64,000 nt of DNA from Terrabacter sp. 28. Lineage in GTDB: Bacteria > Actinomycetota > Actinomycetes > Actinomycetales > Dermatophilaceae. This document shows, one piece after another, positions 52,667 through 62,057 of the stretch (its first letter is position 1; the number at the start of each line of letters is the position of its first letter). The notes under the pieces were generated by a model that was not told the origin of the DNA, searched no databases, and saw nothing but the letters and a program-made list of their open reading frames with translations. The translations under genes and the position numbers were made by a program. Where the stretch lies: assembly GCA_000955875.1 (NCBI GenBank), contig JYOE01000017.1, positions 1-64,000 on the forward strand, written 5' to 3'.

Positions 52667-53062
52667 ATGACGACGACCATGCCAAGTACGAGGCGTCGCG
52701 TTGTGCCCGCCCTCATGGGCCTGCCGGTCGGCCGCGTCAAGGTGGCCGTCTACGGTGTCAGCGGGCTCTGCGCGTCGATCGCCGGGCTGCTCTCCAGCGT
52801 CTACATGCTCTCGGGCTACGGGCTGCACGCCGTGGGCATGGAGCTCGACGCCATCGCGTCGGTCGTCATCGGCGGCACGCTGCTCTCCGGCGGCGTCGGG
52901 TTCGTGCTCGGCTCGCTCCTCGGGGTCCTCGTCCTGGGTGTCATCCAGACACTGATCTCGTTCCAAGGCACGCTGAGCTCATGGTGGACAAAGATCGCGA
53001 TCGGAACCCTGCTGCTGCTGTTCATCGTCATGCAGCGCCTCTTCACGAGGAGGGCGAGGTGA
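52667..53062 (+). pseudogene. Truncated YjfF-type sugar permease
   Basis: 131 codons. The first about 15 residues (TTTMPSTRRRVVPA) look like a permease N-terminus. They are joined directly to the last about 115 residues of a YjfF/RbsC-type permease: LMGLPVGRVKVAVYGVSGLCASIAGLLSS, YGLHAVGMELDAIASVVIGGTLLSGGVG, SSWWTKIAIGTLLLLFIVMQRL. A normal family member is about 320-340 residues, so some 200 are missing by an in-frame internal deletion. It keeps its overlap with the LacI start (GTGA), showing this was once a complete operon. Confidence 0.85.
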
Positions 53063-53991
53063 CCGACACCGCGGCGCGGGCCCCCGTCATGCAGGACGTC
53101 GCGCGGCTCGCCGGCGTCTCGCACCAGACCGTCTCGCGCGTCATCAACGGCGCCACGAGCATCCGGCCCGAGACCCGCGAGCGGGTCCTGCAGGCGATCG
53201 AGCGACTGGGGTACCGGCCCAACACGGCGGCCCGCGCCCTCGTCAGCGGCCGGTCGGCGACCATCGGCATCATCGCCACGGCGTCGACCCTCTTCGGGCC
53301 GACGAGCGTGCACCGCACGGTCAACGTCGCCGCTCGCGAGGCAGGCTTCTTCGCCTCGTCGGTGTCGCTGTCGGAGATGACGCGCGAGGGCTTCGACGCC
53401 GCCGTCGACCACCTCGACCGACTGGCCGTCGAGGGCATCGTCGTCATCGCCGGTCACGACGAGGCGCTCGAGGTGGCCAGGTCGCGCAGCGCCCACACCC
53501 CGTTCGTCATCGTCGAGGGTGACCTGACCCGGGCCCGTCGCACGGTCGGCGTCGACAACGTCGCGGGCGCCCGCCTGGCGACCCGGCACCTGCTCGACCT
53601 CGGCCACACCGAGATCGCCCACATCACCGGCCCGCTCGACTGGGCCGAGGCCCGGGCCCGGTCCGAAGGCTGGCGCGCCGAGATGGTGTCGGCGGGCCTG
53701 CGCCCCATGGAGCCGGTGGCGGGGGACTGGAGCGCCGGGAGCGGCTACCGCGCCGGGCTGCACCTCGCGGCGGACGAGGCGGTCACCGCGGTCTTCGCCG
53801 CCAACGACCAGATGGCCATCGGGGCCCTGCGCGCCCTGCACGAGGCCGGCCGGCGCGTGCCGGAGGACGTCAGCGTCGTCGGCTTCGACGACGTGCCGGA
53901 GGCCGAGTACGTCATCCCGCCGCTCACCACGGTCCGCCAGGACTTCGAGCAGATCGGCCGTGAGGCCATCGCCATGCTCACGCAGGTGTGA
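53059..53991 (+). CDS. LacI-family regulator of arabinose genes (AraR-like)
   Basis: 310 residues from GTG 53059 (AGGAGG six bases ahead), overlapping the truncated permease stop. Helix-turn-helix [35 protein letters not shown]; sensor core with [71 protein letters not shown]. It is the likely binder of the GTTAGCGCTAAC sites 750 bp upstream and lies ahead of araB. Despite the broken transporter the regulator itself is intact, so arabinose control is probably still working. Confidence 0.93.
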   Translation: MTDTAARAPVMQDVARLAGVSHQTVSRVINGATSIRPETRERVLQAIERLGYRPNTAARALVSGRSATIGIIATASTLFGPTSVHRTVNVAAREAGFFASSVSLSEMTREGFDAAVDHLDRLAVEGIVVIAGHDEALEVARSRSAHTPFVIVEGDLTRARRTVGVDNVAGARLATRHLLDLGHTEIAHITGPLDWAEARARSEGWRAEMVSAGLRPMEPVAGDWSAGSGYRAGLHLAADEAVTAVFAANDQMAIGALRALHEAGRRVPEDVSVVGFDDVPEAEYVIPPLTTVRQDFEQIGREAIAMLTQV

Positions 53992-54115
53992 TCTCCGGCG
54001 ACAACGACCAGGAGCCGAGCCTCATCGACCCCGAGCTCATCGTCCGCGCGAGCACCGCGCCGCCGCTGTCGACACGACCGCCCCGAAACCCCTGAAGCCC
54101 CAGGAGCACCCACAC

Positions 54116-55867
54116 ATGACCAGCCCCGCCCTCGCCCCGCCGCGCTACGTCGTCGGCGGCGACTTCGGCATGCTGTCCGGCCGGGCGCTCGTCGTCCGCG
54201 TCGACGACGGCGCCGAGCTCGGCTCGGCCGTCCACGAGTACGCCCACGCGGTCGTCACCGACCGGCTGCCGGGTGGGGGCGCGACGCTGCCGCCCGAGTG
54301 GGCGCTGCAGGTGCCCGAGGACTACCGCGACGTGCTGCGCCAGGCCGTGCCGGCGGCTGTCGCCGCCGCAGGGATCGACCCGGCCGACGTCGTCGGCATC
54401 GCCACCGACTTCACCGCGTGCACCGTGCTGCCCACGACGGCCGACGGCACGCCGCTGTCCGAGCTGGCGCAGTGGGCCGACCGGCCGCACGCGTACACCA
54501 AGCTGTGGCGCCACCACGCGGCCCAGGGCCAGGCGGACCGGATCAACCGGCTCGCCGAGGAGCGGGGCGAGGCGTGGCTGCCGCGCTACGGCGGGCTCAT
54601 CAGCTCGGAGTGGGAGTTCGCCAAGGCGCTGCAGGTGCTCGAGGAGGACCCCCAGGTCTACGCCGCCACCGAGCGGTGGGTCGAGGCTGCCGACTGGATC
54701 GTGTGGCAGCTGTGCGGTCGTTACGTGCGCAACGCGTGCACGGCCGGGTACAAGGGCATCCGTCAGGACGGCGCGTACCCGTCGGAGGACTTCTGCGCCG
54801 CCCTCAACCCGGGCTTCCGCACCTTCGTGGCCGACAAGCTCGACCAGCCGATCGGCGAGCTCGGTTCCCGTGCAGGCGGGCTCACCGCCGAGGCTGCGGC
54901 CTGGACGGGGCTGCCCGAGGGCATCGCGGTGGCCGTCGGCAACGTCGACGCGCACGTGACGGCGCCGGCGGCGCAGGCCACCGGGCCGGGGCAGGTGGTC
55001 GCGATCATGGGCACCTCGACGTGCCACGTCATGAGCGGCGAGGTGCTGCGCGAGGTGCCGGGCATGTGCGGCGTCGTCGACGGCGGCATCGTCGAGGGTC
55101 TCTACGGCTACGAGGCCGGCCAGTCCGGCGTCGGCGACATCTTCGGCTGGTTCACCCGCACCGGGGTACCGGGCGAGTACGCCACGGCCGCAGCGCAGTC
55201 CGGGGAGTCGGTCCACGAGCACCTGACGCGTCTCGCCTCGCGCCAGGCGGTGGGGGAGCACGGGCTCGTGGCGCTCGACTGGCACAGCGGCAACCGGTCG
55301 GTCCTCGTCGACCACGAGCTGTCGGGGCTGGTCGTCGGGCAGACCCTCGCGACCCGGCCCGAGGACGTGTACCGCGCCCTGCTCGAAGCCACGGCCTTCG
55401 GCACCCGGGTCATCCTCGAGGCGTTCCGCGACAGCGACGTCCCGGTCTCCGAGCTCATCATCGCCGGAGGCCTGGCGAAGAACCCGCTGCTCATGCAGGT
55501 CTACGCCGACGTCACGCGGCTGCCGCTGTCGGTGATCGGCTCCGAGCAGGGCCCGGCGCTCGGCTCGGCGATCCACGCGGCGGTCGCCGCTGGCGCCCAC
55601 CCCGACGTCGCCGGCGCCGCCGAGGCGATGGGCCGGGTGCGGCGCGGCGTCTTCGTGCCCCGCGAGGCCGAGGCCGAGGCCTACGACGCGCTGTACGCGG
55701 AGTACCTGGCGCTGCACGACCACTTCGGCCGTGGCGGCAACGACGTCATGAAGCGGCTGAAGGCTCTGCGACGCAAGGCGATCGAGGGTCGCGAGTCGAC
55801 GTCGCCGGTCACCGATCCCGGCCCCTCCTCCACGCTGGAGGTCAGTGCAGGCGGTGAGGCGGCGTGA
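54116..55867 (+). CDS. araB: L-ribulokinase
   Basis: 583 residues, FGGY carbohydrate-kinase family, typical for AraB (about 560-580). It phosphorylates L-ribulose to L-ribulose-5-phosphate. It shows [21 protein letters not shown] at the start, [29 protein letters not shown], a nucleotide-binding [12 protein letters not shown] and the late [26 protein letters not shown] 54116 has AGGAG ten bases ahead; the 124-bp gap from the LacI gene shows no clear promoter. It overlaps araD by GTGA. Confidence 0.95.
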   Translation: MTSPALAPPRYVVGGDFGMLSGRALVVRVDDGAELGSAVHEYAHAVVTDRLPGGGATLPPEWALQVPEDYRDVLRQAVPAAVAAAGIDPADVVGIATDFTACTVLPTTADGTPLSELAQWADRPHAYTKLWRHHAAQGQADRINRLAEERGEAWLPRYGGLISSEWEFAKALQVLEEDPQVYAATERWVEAADWIVWQLCGRYVRNACTAGYKGIRQDGAYPSEDFCAALNPGFRTFVADKLDQPIGELGSRAGGLTAEAAAWTGLPEGIAVAVGNVDAHVTAPAAQATGPGQVVAIMGTSTCHVMSGEVLREVPGMCGVVDGGIVEGLYGYEAGQSGVGDIFGWFTRTGVPGEYATAAAQSGESVHEHLTRLASRQAVGEHGLVALDWHSGNRSVLVDHELSGLVVGQTLATRPEDVYRALLEATAFGTRVILEAFRDSDVPVSELIIAGGLAKNPLLMQVYADVTRLPLSVIGSEQGPALGSAIHAAVAAGAHPDVAGAAEAMGRVRRGVFVPREAEAEAYDALYAEYLALHDHFGRGGNDVMKRLKALRRKAIEGRESTSPVTDPGPSSTLEVSAGGEAA

Positions 55868-56541
55868 GCATGGCCACGGATGTTAACGCAACCATCGCGG
55901 CTCTGAGGCGCGAGGTCTGCGCCCTGCACGCGGAGCTGACGCGGTACGGGCTCGTCATCTGGACGGCGGGAAACGTGTCCGCCCGGGTGCCCGGCCGCGA
56001 CCTCATGGTCATCAAGCCGAGCGGCGTCTCCTACGACGACCTCACGCCCGAGAACATGGTCGTGTGCGACCTGCGCGGCCGCGTCGTCGAGGGCGACCTC
56101 GCCCCGTCGAGCGACACCGACGCGCAGGCCTACGTGTACCGGCACCTGCCCGAGGTGGCCGGTGTCGTGCACACGCACTCGACGTACGCGACCGCGTGGG
56201 CCTCACGGGGAGAGGCCATCCCGTGCGCGCTGACGATGATGGCCGACGAGTTCGGTGGCGAGATCCCGGTCGGGCCGTTCGCCCTCATCGGTGACGACTC
56301 GATCGGCCGCGGCATCGTCGACACCCTGACCCGGAGCCGTTCGGCCGCCGTCCTCATGCGCAACCACGGCGTCTTCACCATCGGCAAGGACGCCCGCTCG
56401 GCCGTCAAGGCCGCGGTCATGTGCGAGGACGTCGCCCGCACCGTCCACATCGCCCGCCAGCTCGGTGAGCCGATCGCCATCGACCCCGCCCACGTCGACT
56501 CGCTCTACGACCGCTACCAGAACGTGTACGGCCAGCGCTGA
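55864..56541 (+). CDS. araD: L-ribulose-5-phosphate 4-epimerase
   Basis: 225 residues, class-II aldolase fold. It makes D-xylulose-5-phosphate from L-ribulose-5-phosphate. It shows NVSARVPGRDLMVIKPSGVSYDDLTPE, zinc histidines in VVHTHSTYATAWA and the third in LMRNHGVFTIG. GTG 55864 overlaps the araB stop; ATG 55870 is a close alternative. It is coupled to araB and followed by araA after 27 bp. Confidence 0.95.
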   Translation: MSMATDVNATIAALRREVCALHAELTRYGLVIWTAGNVSARVPGRDLMVIKPSGVSYDDLTPENMVVCDLRGRVVEGDLAPSSDTDAQAYVYRHLPEVAGVVHTHSTYATAWASRGEAIPCALTMMADEFGGEIPVGPFALIGDDSIGRGIVDTLTRSRSAAVLMRNHGVFTIGKDARSAVKAAVMCEDVARTVHIARQLGEPIAIDPAHVDSLYDRYQNVYGQR

Positions 56542-56568
56542 CGCGCTCGGCCCAGAAGGAGACTCCCC

Positions 56569-58107
56569 ATGAGCACCGCCTCCGACCCGCGCCACTCCTC
56601 CGACCCGCGCGAGGTGTGGTTCCTCACCGGCAGCCAGGGCCTCTACGGCGAGGACACCCTGCGCCAAGTGGCCGAGCAGAGCCAGACGATCGCCAAGGAG
56701 GTCGACGCAGCCGGCCAGCTGCCGGTCAAGGTCGTCTGGAAGCCGGTGCTCACCGACGGGCAGGCCATCCACGCCGCGGTGCTCGCGGCCAACGCCGCTC
56801 CGGAGTGCGTCGGTGTCATCACGTGGATGCACACGTTCTCCCCGGCCAAGATGTGGATCACCGGCTTGGACGCGCTGCGCAAGCCGATGCTGCACCTGCA
56901 CACCCAGGCCGGTATGGAGCTGCCGTGGTCGACGATCGACATGGACTTCATGAACCTCAACCAGGCCGCTCACGGCGACCGCGAGTTCGGTTACGTCGCA
57001 GCGAGGCTCGGTGTCGCCCGCAAGGTCGTGGCCGGCCACGTCGGCAACCCAGTCGTCCTCGACCGCGTGGCGGCGTGGGCCCGGGCCGCTGTCGGGGTCG
57101 CCGAGCTGCGCTCGCTGCGGCTCGCGCGCTTCGGCGACAACATGCGCGACGTCGCCGTCACCGAGGGCGACAAGGTCGAGGCCCAGCTGCGCTTCGGCGT
57201 CTCGGTCAACACCTACGGCGTCAACGACCTCGTCGAGGTCGTCGACGCCGTGGCCGACGCCGACATCGACGCGCTCGTGCGCGAGTACCTCGACGCCTAC
57301 GCCGTCGCCCCGGAGCTGCGCCCGGGCGGCGACCGGCACGCGTCGCTGCGCTACGGCGCCCGCATCGAGGCCGGTCTGCGGACGTTCCTGCTCGACGGCG
57401 GCTTCGGCGCGTTCACGACGAACTTCGAGGACCTCGGTGGTCTGCGCCAGCTGCCGGGCCTGGCGGTCCAGCGACTCATGGCCGACGGCTACGGCTTCGG
57501 CGGCGAGGGCGACTGGAAGACCTCCGTGCTGCTGCGCACGACCAAGGCCATGGCGCAGGGCCGCCCGGGCGGCACGAGCTTCATGGAGGACTACACCTAC
57601 CACCTCGTTCCCGGGCAGGAAAAGATCCTCGGCGCGCACATGCTCGAGGTGTGCCCGAGCATCGCCGGATCCGGTGCAGACCGGCAGCCCTCGCTCGAGA
57701 TCCACCCGCTCGGCATCGGCGGAAGGGAGGACCCGGTGCGGCTGCGCTTCACCGCGGCCCCAGGGGCCGGCGTCGTCGTCGGCATGAGCGACCTCGGTGA
57801 CCGCTTCCGCCTGACCCTCAACGAGATCGACGTCGTCGACCCCGACGCCGACCTGCCGCGCCTGCCCGTGGCGTGCGCCGTGTGGGAGCCCCGCCCGAAC
57901 CTGTCGACGTCGGCCGAGTCCTGGCTGTTGGCCGGCGGGCCGCACCACACGGTGCTGTCCACCGCCGTCGGCACGCCGGAGTTCCGCGACCTCGCCGAGA
58001 TGGTCGGCACCGAGCTCGTCGTCATCGACACGTCCTCCACCCCGGAGTCCACCCGCGACACCCTGCGCTGGAGCGCCGCCTACCACCGCCTCGCCGCCCG
58101 CCTCTGA
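56569..58107 (+). CDS. araA: L-arabinose isomerase
   Basis: 512 residues, normal AraA length (about 500). It converts L-arabinose to L-ribulose. The family start [59 protein letters not shown] and [19 protein letters not shown] (metal Glu), with [27 protein letters not shown], are all present. AAGGAG sits before ATG 56569. It completes araBDA in the order common in actinobacteria. Downstream sequence is only broken genes. Confidence 0.96.
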   Translation: MSTASDPRHSSDPREVWFLTGSQGLYGEDTLRQVAEQSQTIAKEVDAAGQLPVKVVWKPVLTDGQAIHAAVLAANAAPECVGVITWMHTFSPAKMWITGLDALRKPMLHLHTQAGMELPWSTIDMDFMNLNQAAHGDREFGYVAARLGVARKVVAGHVGNPVVLDRVAAWARAAVGVAELRSLRLARFGDNMRDVAVTEGDKVEAQLRFGVSVNTYGVNDLVEVVDAVADADIDALVREYLDAYAVAPELRPGGDRHASLRYGARIEAGLRTFLLDGGFGAFTTNFEDLGGLRQLPGLAVQRLMADGYGFGGEGDWKTSVLLRTTKAMAQGRPGGTSFMEDYTYHLVPGQEKILGAHMLEVCPSIAGSGADRQPSLEIHPLGIGGREDPVRLRFTAAPGAGVVVGMSDLGDRFRLTLNEIDVVDPDADLPRLPVACAVWEPRPNLSTSAESWLLAGGPHHTVLSTAVGTPEFRDLAEMVGTELVVIDTSSTPESTRDTLRWSAAYHRLAARL

Positions 58108-58113
58108 CTCCGC

Positions 58114-58402
58114 GAACCCGTCACGGCCGCCGAGCTGGCCCAGGCATACTTGGCCAACGCGTGGTTCGACGCCCACCAGGACGACCCCGGAGTTCGGCTA
58201 CCGGTACCTGGCCGACGAGGCCCGCGACGCCGCCCACCAGACCTGCAACCGGACGACGTGGCGGCTCTGCTCGGACAACCGGTGGTGGAGCGCGTTCGGA
58301 AAGAAGCGCGGCAAAAACGGCAAGAAGCGCAGGCCTCCGGTGCATGGCTATCTCGTCAAACGCGAATTCACCGCCGCCGCGCCCAACCGCCTGTGGCTCT
58401 CC
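58114..58402 (+). mobile_element. IS3-family transposase relic (OrfB N-terminal part)
   Basis: The reading EPVTAAELAQAYLANAWFDAHQDDP then, after one extra G near 58188, EFGYRYLADEARDAAHQTCNRTTWRLCSDNRWWSAFGKKRGKNGKK and REFTAAAPNRLWLS is the HTH_21-like front of an IS3 OrfB. The integrase catalytic domain (DDE) is absent, and OrfA and terminal repeats are not seen. It begins just seven bases past the araA stop and ends where FMN-reductase sequence starts. Confidence 0.85.
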
Positions 58403-58670
58403 CTCACCGACAAGGCCGTGCTCCCGCTTGCGACCGGCGGCAGTCTGGCGCACGCGCTCGCCATCGACTACGGGCTGCGGCCGGTGCTGTCGTCCATGGG
58501 AGCCCGGCACATCGTTCAGGGCTTCCTCGTGGTGGACCAGTTCCTGGCGACCTCGGCGACCTGGGCCGGCCCTGACGATCGACGCCGAGGTCCAGCCGGC
58601 CCTGATCGCCGTCGTCGACGGCTTCCTCGAGGCCCTTGGCCACGCTGTGCCTACTCGGCTGTCGGCTTGA
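58403..58670 (+). pseudogene. FMN-reductase relic joined to the IS3 fragment
   Basis: DKAVLPLATGGSLAHALAIDYGLRPVLSSMGARHIVQGFLVVDQFL is the C-terminal half of an SsuE/MsuE-type NADPH-dependent FMN reductase. The last part, LTIDAEVQPALIAVVDGFLEALGHAVP, continues in another frame after a shift near 58560-58575. It is fused in frame at its 5' side to the transposase relic. The N-terminal flavin-binding half is missing, so it is non-functional. Confidence 0.8.
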
Positions 58671-58990
58671 CCGGACCGGGCATCGGCCGAGTGTTGGTCT
58701 CAGATCTTGTCTCGAACGGACTCGTCCACCGAGCGCGCCTACAGTGCGCCGGGTCCCGGTGCGAGCACGAATGAGCCCTCACGGCCCGTGCCGGACACGT
58801 GTCGGCGGAGCTCGAAAGCGTGGGTCATCGAAGGCCTCAACGCACAGTCGGTGGCTCGGCTCCCCGAAGGGGCTTCTGCCACGTTGGTGCGGCTCGCGAG
58901 AGCCGTGGTCCGGCCCAATGCGGCTGACGACGCCTGTCGTCGGCTGCTCGTGGGGAATTCGTGGGCAAGTTCCATCTGCGAACTTCTTAT
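58671..58990. other. Non-coding stretch
   Basis: About 320 bp between the FMN-reductase relic and the tRNA-like sequence. I see no convincing gene, promoter pair or repeat. One frame ends in a protein-like stretch (LPEGASATLVRLARAVVRPNAADDACRRL), which may be further decayed coding sequence. Confidence 0.4.
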
Positions 58991-59067
58991 CGCAGGTGAA
59001 TGAATTGCACTGTGCGGGCTGTAAATCCGTCGCGAAAGCTTCGAAGGTTCGAATCCTTCACCTGCCA
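58991..59067 (+). tRNA. tRNA-Tyr-like sequence (GTA), 5' half abnormal; possible attachment site
   Basis: From 59014 it matches a class-II tRNA-Tyr. The anticodon stem is GCGGG/TCCGT with loop CTGTAAA (anticodon GTA at 59021-59023). A short variable arm GC-GAAA-GC follows, then a T-arm GAAGG-TTCGAAT-CCTTC, then acceptor strand ACCTGCC with discriminator A. At the 5' side GCAGGT (58992-58997) can pair with ACCTGC, but the D-arm is too short and lacks the conserved GG. Either the gene is defective or this is only the 3' part of a tRNA left at an integration junction. CCA is not encoded. Confidence 0.55.
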
Positions 59068-59156
59068 CCCAGTGCCCGAGAGGCCCTGACCAGCGGAGAC
59101 GCGGGACAGGGCCTCTTGCATGTGCCAGGGGCTTGATCGCCGGTCGATGGCGCGAG

Positions 59157-59651
59157 CTACGCGGTCTCGGGCGGCTGCCAGCCCTGGTCGGCCCGGATGG
59201 CTCGCGTGATGCGGTGACTGATGTCGCGGAGCTGGCGCCGCTGCGGCTGGGTGAGCCGATCGAGGACGAGCCGGTGCACCGTCTCCACGTGACCGGGGGT
59301 TGCCTGCTCGAACGTGCGATGGCCGGCGGCAGTCAGGATGCCGAGGGTGTAGCGCCCGTCGCTCGGGTCCGGGGTGCGCTGCAGCAGTCCCTTGGCCTCC
59401 AGGCGGGTGGCGGCACGGGACAGGCGCGACAGCGAGCTGTTGGCGTAGCCGGCGAGCACGCTCATGCGCAGCCGGCGGTCCGGCGCGTTGGCAAGCGCGT
59501 AGAGGATGCCGTACTCGAAGTGGGTGAGTCCCACGTCTCGCTGCAGCTGTCCGTCCAAGGCGGGCGGTAGCCACTCGAGGACGGTGGCCAGCGCGGCCCA
59601 GGTCTCCAGGTCCTCGCCCTCGAGCGATGCGGGGTGGCCGGCGTCTGACAT
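59157..59651 (-). CDS. MarR-family transcriptional regulator
   Basis: 164 residues from ATG 59651. The winged-helix core is LTHFEYGILYALANAPDRRLRMSVLAGYANSSLSRLSRAATRLEAKGLLQRTPDPSDGRYTLGILTAAG, with the conserved DPSDGRxT wing. It is divergent from the short-chain dehydrogenase, with two matching operators in between, so it most likely represses both genes and is released by a small aromatic or oxidised compound (inference). Confidence 0.92.
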   Translation of the reverse strand: MSDAGHPASLEGEDLETWAALATVLEWLPPALDGQLQRDVGLTHFEYGILYALANAPDRRLRMSVLAGYANSSLSRLSRAATRLEAKGLLQRTPDPSDGRYTLGILTAAGHRTFEQATPGHVETVHRLVLDRLTQPQRRQLRDISHRITRAIRADQGWQPPETA

Positions 59652-59694
59652 GCCAGCAGCGTAGGGCAGGGCGTGGGAGAACCGCCGATCCATG

Positions 59695-59742
59695 ACTTGA
59701 CTGAGCAAGTGATAACGTCGTCGATGACTTGACCAAGCAAGT
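59695..59742. promoter_or_regulatory. Two MarR operators
   Basis: ACTTGACTGAGCAAGT (59695-59710) and ACTTGACCAAGCAAGT (59727-59742) are near-identical inverted repeats (ACTTG/CAAGT arms), centres 32 bp apart. They lie between the divergent MarR and SDR genes, overlapping where both promoters must be. Confidence 0.8.
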
Positions 59743-59772
59743 CCGCGGACGATCGGGAGCAGGCACAGAAGC

Positions 59773-60564
59773 ATGGACATGCAGCTACAGGGCAAGCGCG
59801 CCTTCGTGAGTGGTTCGACGCGGGGCATCGGGTTCGCGATTGCGGAGGCCATGCTCGCGGAAGGCGCCTCGGTCGTCATCAACGGCCGGGACTCGGGTCG
59901 TGTCGACGCGGCGGTGGACCGCCTTCGGGAGCTCGTGCCGGGCGCCGACGTGAGCGCACTGACCGCTGACTTCGCGGATGCGACCCAGGTGCAGCGCATG
60001 CTCGACCGGGTGGGGCACCTCGACGTGCTCGTGAACAACGTGGGGCAGTTCGACGTCACGCCGTTCGAGGCGATCTCCGACGCGGACTGGCAGCGCTACT
60101 TCGACGTCAACGTCATGAGCGGAGTCCGGCTCTCTCGTCACGTCCTAGACGCGATGCTCGCCACGGGCTGGGGGCGGATCATCTTCATCAGCAGCGAGTC
60201 CGGGGTGAACGTTCCCGCTGACATGGCCCACTACGGGATGACCAAGGCGGCAGTTCTGGCCCTCGGCAACAGCCTCGCCAAGCGCACGCGGGGCACGGAG
60301 GTCACGGTGAACACGATCCTTGGCGGACCCACCTACTCGGACGGCGTCGCTGACGCGGTCAGCCGGATCTCGCAGGCACAGGGCATCCCTGTCGATGACC
60401 TCAAGAGCGCCATCGTCGCCGGCAACCGGACGTCACTGCTGCAGCGCTTCATCGACCCGTCAGAGATCGCCAGTCTGGCGGTCTACCTGGCGAGCCCGCT
60501 CGCATCCGCGACGAACGGCGCCGCGGTACGCGCAGACGGCGGAGTGCTCACGTCCATCCTCTGA
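59773..60564 (+). CDS. Short-chain dehydrogenase/reductase
   Basis: 263 residues, NAD(P)-dependent Rossmann enzyme. Cofactor motif VSGSTRGIGFAIAEAM, NNVGQ in place of NNAG, active-site Ser/Tyr/Lys in FISSESGVNVPADMAHYGMTKAA and a C-terminal SLAVYLASPLASATNGAAVRADGG. The SGSTRGIG and HYGMTKA forms are typical of quinone- or oxidant-responsive SDRs under MarR control. Substrate not predictable. It converges with the M20 gene over a terminator. Confidence 0.9.
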   Translation: MDMQLQGKRAFVSGSTRGIGFAIAEAMLAEGASVVINGRDSGRVDAAVDRLRELVPGADVSALTADFADATQVQRMLDRVGHLDVLVNNVGQFDVTPFEAISDADWQRYFDVNVMSGVRLSRHVLDAMLATGWGRIIFISSESGVNVPADMAHYGMTKAAVLALGNSLAKRTRGTEVTVNTILGGPTYSDGVADAVSRISQAQGIPVDDLKSAIVAGNRTSLLQRFIDPSEIASLAVYLASPLASATNGAAVRADGGVLTSIL

Positions 60565-60572
60565 TGCGGGTG

Positions 60573-60635
60573 GCCCGACCGTGGTTTGCAGCACGTGCGT
60601 AACAGCGCAGGGAGACCACGCCCACGACGTCGGGC
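60573..60635. terminator. Bidirectional terminator
   Basis: GCCCGAC-CGTGGT (60573-60585) pairs with ACCACG (60615-60620) and GTCGGGC (60629-60635), with an internal asymmetric loop. It fills the gap between convergent SDR and M20 genes. Confidence 0.5.
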
Positions 60636-61916
60636 TCATCGAGCCGCTCGGTGTCCGAGCCAGGCGAGGGCGGCGACGACGAGGGCCGAGGTGCCGGTGT
60701 CGAGCGTCGGTTGCACGACGGGCGCGAAGCAGGGGGAGTGGTTGACGGGCACGTCCTTGGCGACGGTGCCCGCCTCGACGGCCGCGCGGTACGCGTCGGG
60801 GTCGGTGCCGCCGATGCCCCAGTAGGTGTAGGGGACGCCGAGCGCGGTGGGCAGGTCGCTGAAGTCCTCGCTCGCGCTCTGCAGCGGCAGCTCGGTCGCG
60901 AGCTCGCCGAAGTGCTCGGCGAAGGCGGTGCGGACCCGTTGCGTCGTCGCGTCGTCGTTCACCGTGGGCGGGAACCGGTCGAAGAGCTCGAACTCGGGCT
61001 CGCCCGGCGCATCGGACGCCTGGCACTCCGCGACGACGATGCGGCGGATCGCCTCGAGCACCGACGCGCGGGTCTGCTCGTCGAACGTGCGCACGTTGAG
61101 CTCGAGGACGGCGCGGTCGCCGATGACGTTGCTCTTCGTGCCGGACTGGATGCTGCCGACGGTGAGGACGGCCGGCGTCGTCGGCGCGACCTCGCGTGAG
61201 ACGACGGTCTGCAGCCGCACGACGATCATCGCGGCCAGCACGACCGGGTCGACCGCTGCCTGCGGCATCGAGCCGTGGGCGCCGCGCCCGTGCACCGTCA
61301 CGCGCATGCTGTCGGCGGCCGACAGCACCGCTCCCGACCGGGTGCCCACGGTGCCGGCGACGCCGGGCAGCACGTGCTGGGCGAGGGCGACGTCCACCGG
61401 GCCCACGACCCCGGCCAGCCCGTCGTCGACCATCCGGCGGGCGCCGTCGCCGAGCTCCTCGGCGGGCTGGAACAGCGCCACGACCGTGCCGCTCCATGCA
61501 TCGCGGTGGCGGGCGAGCAGGTCGGCGGCGCCGAGCAGGCAGGTGACGTGCACGTCGTGGCCGCAGGCGTGCATGACAGGCACCGGCTCGGCGGAGTCCC
61601 CGGCGGTCGCCGTGGCCGTGCTCGCGTACGGCAGCCCGGTCGCCTCCTCGACCGGCAGGGCGTCCATGTCGGCGCGCAGCAGCACCGAGGGGCCGTCGCC
61701 GTTGCGCAGGATCCCGACGACACCGGTGCCACCGATGCCTGGGGTCACCTCGTAGCCGCTCCCGCGCAGCCGCTCGGCGACGGCAGCTGCCATCTCGTGC
61801 TCCCGGTGGGACAGTTCCGGGTGCTGGTGCAGGTGGCGGTAGAAGTCCTCCTGCCACGGCCGGCACCCCCCGAGGTCGGACAGGACCGTCGTGGCTGCGG
61901 AGGGAGAGCTGGTCAT
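60636..61916 (-). CDS. M20-family amidohydrolase (N-acyl amino acid hydrolase-like)
   Basis: 426 residues. ATG 61916 is chosen for its AGGAGG ten bases ahead; a longer frame to 61994 lacks one. Metal-binding landmarks are LLRADMDALPVEEATGLPYAS, HACGHDVHVTCLLGAADLL, PAEELGDGARRM (catalytic Glu) and, at the C-terminus, VNHSPCFAPVVQPTLDTGTSALV; the lid domain GRGAHGSMPQAAVDPVVLAAMIVVRLQTVVSRE is intact. It removes acyl or amino-benzoyl groups from amino acids, as in hippurate or IAA-conjugate hydrolases. No link to the glycan region is evident. Confidence 0.92.
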   Translation of the reverse strand: MTSSPSAATTVLSDLGGCRPWQEDFYRHLHQHPELSHREHEMAAAVAERLRGSGYEVTPGIGGTGVVGILRNGDGPSVLLRADMDALPVEEATGLPYASTATATAGDSAEPVPVMHACGHDVHVTCLLGAADLLARHRDAWSGTVVALFQPAEELGDGARRMVDDGLAGVVGPVDVALAQHVLPGVAGTVGTRSGAVLSAADSMRVTVHGRGAHGSMPQAAVDPVVLAAMIVVRLQTVVSREVAPTTPAVLTVGSIQSGTKSNVIGDRAVLELNVRTFDEQTRASVLEAIRRIVVAECQASDAPGEPEFELFDRFPPTVNDDATTQRVRTAFAEHFGELATELPLQSASEDFSDLPTALGVPYTYWGIGGTDPDAYRAAVEAGTVAKDVPVNHSPCFAPVVQPTLDTGTSALVVAALAWLGHRAAR

Positions 61917-62000
61917 CGTGCCTCCTGGTGGAGCGGGACCGGGGCTGATCCACGATGTCACGGATGGGGCGCCGCAGGGCGTCGAACTGCTCATGACCGC

Positions 62001-62016
62001 ATACCCCAGCGGGTAT
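62001..62016 (+). promoter_or_regulatory. CsoR-like operator candidate
   Basis: ATACCC-CAGC-GGGTAT is a perfect palindrome 42 bp before the response regulator start. This form (ATACCC/GGGTAT) is that of operators for CsoR/CstR-family metal or sulfide sensors. No CsoR gene lies in the window. The palindrome might instead serve the adjacent response regulator. Confidence 0.45.
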
Positions 62017-62057
62017 CATGGGGAACGGGACGGGGCAGGCCCTGAAAGGGGGCACCG

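Noticed and set aside
58987..59766. Reverse ORF ending in KDSNLRSFRD
   Set aside because: This peptide is the well-known false translation of antisense tRNA sequence; the rest is a shadow of the MarR gene.
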